Source of the DNA: Rusavskia elegans
Taxonomy: Eukaryota; Ascomycota; Lecanoromycetes; Teloschistales; Teloschistaceae
DNA: 64,000 nucleotides
Direction of reading: 5' to 3'
NCBI GenBank assembly: GCA_011316305.1
Contig: SAUG01000058.1
Coordinates: forward strand, 186,001-250,000
The position numbers were made by a program, and so were the translations under genes. This document shows positions 54,812-64,000 of this stretch, in pieces. The notes beneath the pieces were generated by a model. It was not told where the DNA came from and did not search any database. It saw only the letters and a program-made list of their open reading frames with translations. The stretch's first letter is position 1. Each line of letters opens with the position of its first letter.

Positions 54812-57800
54812 TTCCTATACGAATAATATACTATATATATACTAAAAGTAAAAATTAAATAGACTCGCTATATACTCGCTAAAAAACCTATAGGAAAAAG
54901 AGTTTATATTAAACGCGAGGATAAAGCTTAAAAAGCTCCTATAGCGGATATATATTATAAAAAAGATAAAATAAAAAAATAAGGCTTCTATAGCAGATCT
55001 GCGTATATAAAATATAAAAATCGAAGTCTAGATAAAAGAGAATAGAACTCCTATAATATTCTAAACCCTTTATAGTAGTAGTATATTTAATAAAGGACTA
55101 GTATAGATACTAGTTTATAATATAAATCTATTTAAAGTATTTAAAACAGATATTACCTAATTTAAAGGGCGTATCTAGGGCCTTAGTAATCGAAAGTACC
55201 TATTTAATAGTAAATTATAGGTACTAGCGGTTATTATTATCGCCGCTAAAGTACTATAAGATATAAATATTATATTTTTTTTTAATTTATTTAAAGAACG
55301 TATATTAAGCGCCTATTAGGATATTATAAGCCTTTATCGATATATTAAAGGTTATATCGCCTAGGTAGTCCTAGATATAGAGGTATTTACTATAGTCTCG
55401 AAGATTAATATAAGTTTTCGGATTATTAATAATTATAGCGCTTTAATAGTACTATTCCTGGAATTCCTATAGGATCCTATAATTAATTTAGTAGTACGGC
55501 TAGATAATAAAGACCCCGATACGTATTTATATATTATTACTATCTAGCTATAGGCGGCTAAAAATATTATAATCCCGAAAGCTATTAATATTATCTTTTA
55601 TCTAATAGCGTTTAGATTCGAGGCTTAGATAGGATAGTATTTAAAAGTAGAAATAGAGTAGATTATTATTATAGTTTATAAAGGCGATATAAGTTCGAAA
55701 GTTATTAAATAGTTTATTAAAAACTTCGATATATATATATAAATCGAGTTCTCTAGAAATATAGACGGTAAAGTTAAATTTTCAAGGACTATTTAAGTCT
55801 ATAATAGCTATAAATAGTAGTAAATAGAAATATAAAGTATAGGGAATTAAACGGTATAATTTATATATTAGACGGTATAGGATTAGTAAAGATATACTCG
55901 AAAAAGTAATAATAGTAGATAGCGGGTAAAAATATATAGCAGGCGGCTAGCGGCTAGAGCGCTAATTATAGTATATCCGCGCTAGTTTTAAAAAGCTTTA
56001 TATAGAATCTAAATAACTACTAGATAGCTAGAAATACTTTAACTAGTATTAAAACTAGTTAATATATTATATTTAATATAGAATTTAGTAGAGTTTAGAT
56101 TAAAGGTATACTTTTAGTATTCTACTATTAAAATAGAAGAATAAATACGGGTATAAATAACTATATATAGATTTCGATTAAATATATTATCGGAGAATAT
56201 ATAAAAGGTATAGCGATTAAAAAATAATATAAATACTATATAGATAGGCCTATAGGGCCTAGAATTATTTAAAAGTTTAATTATCCCCTATAATATATAT
56301 TATACTTTCTGAAAATAATATTTATAGGTATATAGTAATTACTATTACCCCGGAGTCAATTATATTCTAGGGAAGATTATTATTAGAAGGATCCTTATAA
56401 TTTAGATAGATTATTACTATTATTACTTAAGGTTTAGAGTATTTTCGGGTCTTTAAATCTAAGGTAAACGCTATATAGAAAGCCTCGAATTTATTTTTAT
56501 CTAGAGCTTTAGTAAGTCTATTAGTAACTATTTACTCTATTAGAATATACTAAAGATTAATAATTTTATTAACAACCTTTTTCTATAGAAATTTAATATA
56601 GATATTAATATATTTAGTATAGCTATAGAACTAGGGGTTTTTAGCGAAAATAATAGCGCCTTAATTATTACTATAGAAGATTACTATATCTAGGGTAGTA
56701 TTTAGATCCTATTTATCGATTAATAGCTAACTTAGGATATAATATAACTAAATAGCCTTTTTAGTAGCTCTAGTTTCTCTATCTAATTCTATTTCGGTAG
56801 TTAATATAGCTATAGTAGCTTACCGCTTAGATAACCAGCTAATAGCGCCGGATCTAATATTAAAGATATATCTAGAAATAGAGCGACAGGTTTTATAATT
56901 ACCTGCCTAATTAGTATTAATATACCTTTAAAACTTCTATAGGTCGCTTTTATAGATAAAAATAAAGTAAGCTATTCTATATAGGTATTTAAAGATTCTA
57001 GTAATAGTATTCTAGTAGTAGTTTATAGAATTAGATAAATATCGGCTAATAATAGAAACGGTAAAAGTAATATTAAAATAGGTTCTAAATATAGTATATA
57101 TTAAAGAGCCGATAGTATTCTAATATTTATATTTTATCGGTAGGGAATAGTCCTAATTAGTAGAAATAGTTTCTAAATAAAGGCCGGAATCTATAAAAAT
57201 AGAAATATTATTCTTATAGATAATAAAACTATAATCTTTTAGAATTTATTTAATATAGATAGTTTAGTTTAATTAAATAGTATAGAGTTCCCGGTTCCTA
57301 ATAATCTTTATACCGAGGTAGAAGTTAACGGTATCTAAATCTAATATTTAAAAATATTTATTTAGATATACTTTAATATTATTAAGGTTCTAATAACTAG
57401 CGCTATATAAAAAGATATTATTAATAATAATACTAATAATAATTATATTATTATAAAAGATACTTTAATCGGATTCTAGAAATTTAAAGCCGATAGTAGT
57501 AAAAAATTTAGCGAAGTAGCGGTACTAGATCCGAAGTAACTATTTAAAACTATAATAGACTTTCTAAAGTTTATATATTATATTAGTATTACTAAAGCTA
57601 GTAGAATTTTATATATAAATAATTTTATTAGTATAACTATAGAAAAAAGCCGTTTTAATATCTATTTAATCGAGCTTTAGACTATAGGCGGTAGCTATAG
57701 CGAAAATAGTTTAATATAATATTAGTTTAATAATAGAAGCGAAAGTTTTATTAAAATCGATACCGGCTTTCTATTTAAAGCTATAAACGACCTAGCGAGT

Positions 57801-60800
57801 TTTAAAATATATAATTTTACTATCGGTATCCTTTTTAATCTTATATATCTATTTACTTTCTAGGAAATATTTTATAAAAGATAGTAATACTTTAGTATAT
57901 AGTATCTATATATTATTTAATTCTAATAATACTGGTTTTTTTTCTATAACCTTACGCTATTTATTAGTATAGAATAAATCTATAGCCTCTTTATATAACT
58001 AGAGTTCGGAAAAATCTAATATAGTACCTTTTTTTATAGTACTAATAAATATATAGATATTTATAATTAGATCTAGCGAGAAATAATTATAATTATCTAG
58101 TACTCGGAATTCGGGGTAGTTATATAGGATTTTAACGAGGGATTAGATAGTACAGTCGGTCTATAGGCAAGGTATAATAATCTAAAAATAGGGTAGTAAT
58201 TTATTAAAATCTAATTCGGAGTTATTAATTTCGGTAATATAAAGTCTAGCGGGTAGATTAGCCGGTAAAAAAGTTTAACTATAGATAAAAGAAATCCGAT
58301 AAGATATTAAAGGAGCTATTAATTTAGATATTAAAAGGAGATTACTAGATTATAATTATAACTTTCTAGGATTAGACCCCCTATTAGTACGCTACTATTT
58401 CTACGGGAGCTACTATTAAAATTTATTTTCTATTTCTTCTAACTCCTATAGATCTAATAAATCTAGGTTTTAATCTATTTCTTTAAATACTATAGAGGAA
58501 GCGTAGATAACCTTATTCTAAAAATTTAATAGCTTATAGATAGTATCGCTAAAATAACCGACTAAAATATATTTATAGCTTCGATTATAGAATTTCCGAA
58601 TTTTTTTACTATATATTAGATATATTATAGAATCTAAAATACGGAATTAATTTAAATTTAGAAGTTTACTATACTCTTTCTTATATAGAGTTATATCTAG
58701 TTTACTATTAGATAACCGGAAGTATAGGAAGATAGTAGTTTTAATAAATAGTAGCTAATATTTCTTACTAAAGCCGCTATAAACTAATATAGGGTAGGCT
58801 TTATATATTAGTATTTACCTAAAATATTCGGAAGTACTATTCTATTATAGATTATTAGATATAGTAAATTTCTACTAGATACCTTTATTAATAAAGCTTT
58901 TAGATATAATATAGCTTCTAAATTTATTATTACTATAAAAATATTTAATAATAAAGACGCCTTTTTTATTATAGGTATAAAAATAATTCTAGTATTCTAG
59001 AGTTTTAGAGGTATCTTTTAATTTAGTTATATAGACGCTATATTTCTAGGTATTATTATCCAGAAAAGTAAAGATATATTAACTTCTATTATATAGTACT
59101 AGAATTTTACTTTTTTAATTAGGACCTATATAGTTAGTATAAATAAAGTCTATTAAACCGTTACTAGGGCGGATATAGTTTCTATAAAGTAATTTATATT
59201 ATTTACCTAGAATATATATCTTATATAAATCGGATTTAGATTTAGGGACTTTAAATAAATTAATTTCTATAGATATATTCGCTAATTTATATAAATTCTA
59301 GTTACCTAAATATCCTAGCCGGGTATACTAGATACTTTCTACTTCTACTAATATTTTAGCGAAGGCCTTTAAAGCTATATCGGGTATTAATAATAAGGAT
59401 AAAAATAGAAAAGAAAAAGAAATAAAAAAAAAAATAGAAAAAAAAGAAGATTTTATAGGGCCGCGCTATATAGTATTAATATTTATTAGGAATAGACCTT
59501 TATATAATCCGGAGTACTAAAGCTAAAGCTAAAACTATTATTATTAATAATTACTTTAATACCGATTTTCTAAATTTATAATATTAATAGGAAGTTAATA
59601 CCAGACCTGGAAATATAAATAATATTATAGAATTCTATAGAACGGTATTTATTATTAATAAGGTAGTTAAATATAATAGTACCTTTAGTAATTAGTTAGG
59701 GGCTAATAGCGCTTCTAATACCGGTTATAGATTTACTCTAGATAGGTTTTATAATAGATTCGATAAAAAGGTACCGCTAGAAGATAATATAATAGTTATA
59801 GGTATAGTCGAATATCTAACTATTAGTAAAGTCTAGTTTATTTAATAAAGCCGATAAGGCTATAGGAGCTAGAATTATAAAGTTAAAGTTAATAGAAGCC
59901 GGTACTATTATAATAAAGTTTAGTAATTTTTTAGACTTAATAGGTTTATTTTTAGATTTATTATCTTTAGATTTATTATCTTTAGATTTATTATCTTTAC
60001 CGTCTTTACCGTCTTTTCTTTTACTTTTACCTCTATTATTATTACCTTTCTAGCGTTTACTACCGCTATTCTTCTATTTCTCTACTATCTAAACCTTCTT
60101 TAATTTAGGATAAAAGCTATAATAGATTTCTTTTATATAGTTATTTCGGTTATAGTAGAAATAGTAGTTTACTTTAATAATTTATTTATTCGAGTTATTT
60201 ATAGATAGGAAGGCCTTAGTTCTAGTAGTAGTAGATTTTATACTATTATATTAGCGATATTCCTTTCTAATAGTAGTATTAATAGTTTTATTTAGAATAA
60301 CTATTTTCTATTTTTATTTATCTTTATTACTAATAATAACGTTATTTTAGGTAAATAAGATCTAAAAGTAGCTAAAAGCGGCCTTAAAGCCCCGAAAGAA
60401 TTTTAAAATAAAAAAGCTCTTTAAAATAATAATACCTATAGCTAGAATTTTATTAGTAAACTTATAAAATTTAGCTATATAAGCTTCTATACTCTCGAAA
60501 GAGCTATTATAATAGAGGGTATCTAGCTAGGTATCGAGTTCTATAAATTTACCGGTACTATAGACTTTATATTATATCTAGAATTTATCTAGTATTTTTT
60601 TAGCGTCCAATATAATATTTTTAATAGGAATTTTAGTATTAATTACTATATAGGTACGTTCTATATATTCATCCTTATAGTTAAAAGGAGCTAGAGATAA
60701 GGAGCCTTTAGTAGCGGCTTAGAAGTTATTAAAAATAAGGTAGGCTATAATTACTTCCTTCTAATTTTTATAGTCCGAACGGGTTTCGAGCTTCGGAACT

Positions 60801-62126
60801 ATATTAATAGAATAGACGGAACCTTTTAATTTAGTATTATCTATTATAAATATTATTAAGGTAGATATATTACTAAATTTAGTACTAGATAGAATAGTAT
60901 TATAAAAAGATAAATCGGAAAGAGAATCTAGAAGCGAGTACCCGGAAGGTATAATAATTTTAAAGTTAAATAAATTACTCGGGTTTAGAAATATCGGAAA
61001 GGGACTAAAAGCTATAAAAAAGTCCGAGTTATCTTTAGATATAATAGAAAGAAATTTTAATAAAAGAGAATAATCGGAATCCGAATATAGGTAGTCCTAG
61101 ATAGTAAAGTCGATTTACTATTAGTTATAGAGGAACCTATAGTCTTTAATAGAAAATTAGAAATTATAGGCGGTTTAGTTTACCTAGAGGTTCTTAGATA
61201 GTTTCTAAAAGAAATATTATTTAAAACTTTTAAGGTTATAAAGATTAGTATAAGGCCTTAATAATAATAATAATAATATAGAGGTAGATATAAGATTTAG
61301 AATAGGTTAGGTAAAGCTTCGAAAGTTAGAATAATATAATAATAATAGTCTTTAGTAATAAATAGGAAGCTTCGAATTCTAATACTATTTAGGACTAGAC
61401 GATAATATAGCTAGTAAGGCCGAAAGCTAGGCTTAATAGCTCTAGCTTTAGAGGTAAACGGTAGTTAGTTTAGAAGTAGTATATACTCGCTTAAACCGTT
61501 AGGAGGTTAGGAAAAAATATAATAGCTAGGAATATAGTCTACTAGCCCCCTATTTTATAGGGGTCCTAGCCTATACTAAGTTAGCTAGGCAGTCGCCTCC
61601 TATATTTATTATAATAGCAGGGGCTATCCCGATTGCTGTAGCGCCTGTATACTAGATAGAATTAGCTAGGGCGCCCTATATAATAATTCGCGGTAGAGTT
61701 TCCTATATATATACTAGCACTCTATATTAATATAGAAACGTACCTATATAGTATATAGTAGTAGTAATATATCTATTCGCAGTAATTAGCGACTTAATAG
61801 TTCTATCCGAAAGTAAAGAGGTCGGTAGTTTAAGCGGCTAGAGGTCGTAAAGTAAAATATAAAAAAAAGGGGTTCTATTTAGCTATTTATAATTTCGGCA
61901 GTTACCGGAGTACTTATAGGTAATACGACTATAGGCTTCGTTATTCGCTATATTAGATACTTTATACGGTTTAATAATATATATCGAATTCGGATTCGGA
62001 AAGGTAGGTAGGTAGAAAAGAAGATTTAATAGTTATCTAAAAAGGCGTTAAGTATAAAGATATAATACTTATAAATAACGATAACTATTATAAACTAACT
62101 TAGCTAGAGATTTCTGGTTTATAACC

Positions 62127-62302
62127 TATTTAAATTATATATATAGAATATTAAGCTTAATTTACTAAGGTAGGCTTTCGCCTAAACTAAATATATAAGA
62201 AAAAGGTAGTAGAGCCTTAGCGCCGTAAACTACTAGGCCTGATCGGTACTAGCGCCCTTGGCGCCTTGGTACAGCTGTTATACGTAACACGTACTTCTAA
62301 CA
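62127..62302 (-). repeat. 5' LTR of element E
   Basis: The outer edge keeps CGCCTTGGTACAGCTGTTA and ACACGTACTTCTAACA. The inner edge is mutated to TATTTAAATTATATATATAG. Confidence 0.9.
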
Positions 62303-64000
62303 CTATATATATAAATTATAAAAATCGAAATCTAGATTAAACGAAATAGAGTTCCTATAGCTTCTATAGTACTCTAAACCCTCTATAGTAGTAGTATATT
62401 TAGTAGAATACTAATATAGGTACTAGTTTATTAAATTTGATTTATTTAAAGTATTTAAAATAGATATCGCCCGGCTAGAAAGGCGTATCTAGAACTTTAG
62501 TAATCGAAAGTACCTAATTAGTAGTAAATTATAGATATTCGCGTTTATTATCGATACCGCCGAAATATTATAGAATTTAGATATTATATTTCTTTTTAGC
62601 TTACTAAAAAAACGTATATTAAATATCTATTAGAATATTATAGGCCTTTATAGATATATCGAACGTTATATTACCTAGATAGTTCTAGATATGGAAGTAT
62701 TTACTATAGTTTTAAAGATTAATATAAGTTTTTAGATTATTAACGATTATAGCGTCCTAATAGTACTATTTCTAGTCTTCTTATAAAATCCTATAGTTAA
62801 TTTAGCGGTATAGCTAGATAGCGAAAACTCTAATATATATTTATATAATATCGCTATTAAACTATAAGTAGCTAAAGATATTATAATTCTAAAAGCTATT
62901 AATATTATTTTTTATCTAATAGTATTTAGATTCAAGATTTAAGTCGGATAATACTCGAAAATAGAGGTAGAGTAGATTATTATTATAGTTTATAAAGGTA
63001 ATATAAATTCGAAAGTTATTAAATAGCTTATTAAAGACTTCGATATATATATATAGGTCGAGTTTTCTAGAGATATAGATAGTAAAATTAAATCTTTAAG
63101 AACTACTTAAATCTATAGTAGCTATAAATAATATTAAATAGAAGTATAGGATATAAGAAATTAAACGGTATAATTTATATATTAGACGGTATAGAATTAA
63201 TAAAAATATATTTAAAAATATAATAGTAGTTGGTAGTAGGCGAAAATATATAGCGGGCGGCTAGCGGCTAGGGCGCTAACTAGCCTATACCCGCGCGCTA
63301 GCTCCGAAAAGCCTTATATAGAGCCCGAATAATCTACTAGATAGTTAAAATATATTTTACCGATATTAAAACAAGTTAATAAATTAAATCTAATATAGAT
63401 TTTAGTAGGGTATATATTAAAGGTACCCTCTTAATATTTTATTATTAAAATAGAAGGATAAATCCGGATATAGATAACTATATATAGATTTCGATCGAAT
63501 ATACTATCGGAAAATATATAAAAGGTATAGCGATTAAAAAATAATATAGGTATTATATAGGTAGACCTATAGGACCTAGAATTATTTAAAGATTTAACTA
63601 ATCCCTATAGTTTATATTATATTTTCCGAAAATAATATTTATAGGTATATAGTAATCGCTAGTATTCTAGAATTAATTATATTCCGGAAGAAATTATTAT
63701 TAGAATAGATTTTTATAATTTAGACGGATTATCGCTATTATTACTTAAAGTTTAGAACGTTTTTAGATCTTTAAACCTAAGCGCTATATAGAAGGCCTCG
63801 AATTTACTTTTATCTAGGGCTTTAGTAAACCTATTAGCTACTATTTATTCCGTTAGAATATACCAAAGGTCGATAGTTTTATTTATAACTTTCTTCTATG
63901 GAGATTTAATATAGATATTAATATATTTAGTATAATTATAGAATTAAAGGTTTTTAGTAAAAGTAATAGCGCTCTAGTTTTTATTATAGAAGATTACTAT

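Larger units (their letters stand above)
54636..62302 (-). mobile_element. Complete Copia element E, inserted in element F
   Basis: The LTRs are 54636-54811 and 62127-62302, both 176 bp, with a CTATA target duplication at 54631-54635 and 62303-62307. The internal order on the minus strand matches A: primer-binding site (62126-62110), gag knuckle near 60165-60120, integrase about 59400-58850, reverse transcriptase about 57900-57300, RNase H about 56900-56400 and extra frame about 55840-55150. It is in the same orientation as its host copy, so E and F form a self-nested pair. All coding capacity is lost to RIP. It is the youngest insertion in this branch. Confidence 0.92.
54262..64000 (-). mobile_element. 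Copia element F, interrupted by E, runs off the window
   Basis: The 3' LTR is at 54262-54437, then 54438-54635 is the 3' end of the internal region. After element E the internal region resumes at 62308 and continues to the window edge through the extra reading frame (about 63130-62430) into RNase H (about 63880-63700). Its 5' LTR and right target duplication are outside. Comparison with element A near 28410 shows the F sequence is continuous once E and one CTATA are removed. Confidence 0.85.

Overview
The window comes from a filamentous ascomycete fungus (Pezizomycotina; the class cannot be fixed from sequence alone). Three things point there: short 48-65 nt GT-AG introns with CTRAC-type branch sites, fungal-type PRMT1, NADAR and MaoC-hydratase genes, and about 60 kb of AT-rich DNA in which CA/TG dinucleotides are almost absent, TA is in excess and W/Q codons have become stops. 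That is the signature of repeat-induced point mutation (RIP). I judged this by eye and did not calculate RIP indices.

Layout. 1-7288: RIP-degraded repeats with one SINE and one hAT-like MITE. 7289 to about 11380: a small base-balanced gene island. It holds a decayed peroxisomal MaoC-type hydratase pseudogene (minus), an intact three-exon NADAR gene (plus) and an intact six-exon PRMT1/HMT1-type arginine methyltransferase gene (minus, convergent with NADAR). About 11380-28046: RIP-degraded DNA with an old Copia element, three full or partial SINEs and two MITEs, and no live gene. 28047-35693: a complete 7.65-kb Copia element (A) with the target duplication CTATC. 35699-37462: relics, including a little-mutated direct repeat. 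37463-64000: a nested stack of the same Copia family. Element B is interrupted by C, C is interrupted by a gag-only Gypsy-type element, B is interrupted again by F, and F is interrupted by E. Matching 5-bp target duplications mark A, C, E and the Gypsy insertion.

The Copia family is defined here by 176-bp LTRs (TGTTGGAAGTACGTG at the 5' end, TTTCAACA at the 3' end). The primer-binding site resembles the Drosophila copia type that pairs with an internal tRNA fragment. Internally there is a gag with a CX2CX4HX4C knuckle (all four ligands now Tyr), then integrase, reverse transcriptase and RNase H, and then an unexplained extra reading frame before the 3' LTR. All copies are coding-dead through RIP. 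In every element where I compared the LTR pair, the outermost part of the element is less mutated than the identical sequence at the inner LTR position.

The three island genes share no pathway that I can see. They look like ordinary housekeeping or accessory genes stranded between RIP blocks. The hydratase has decayed by small indels rather than by RIP. I found no operon, gene cluster or defence system. The more novel material is the SINE family, the extra Copia reading frame and the edge-spared RIP pattern.
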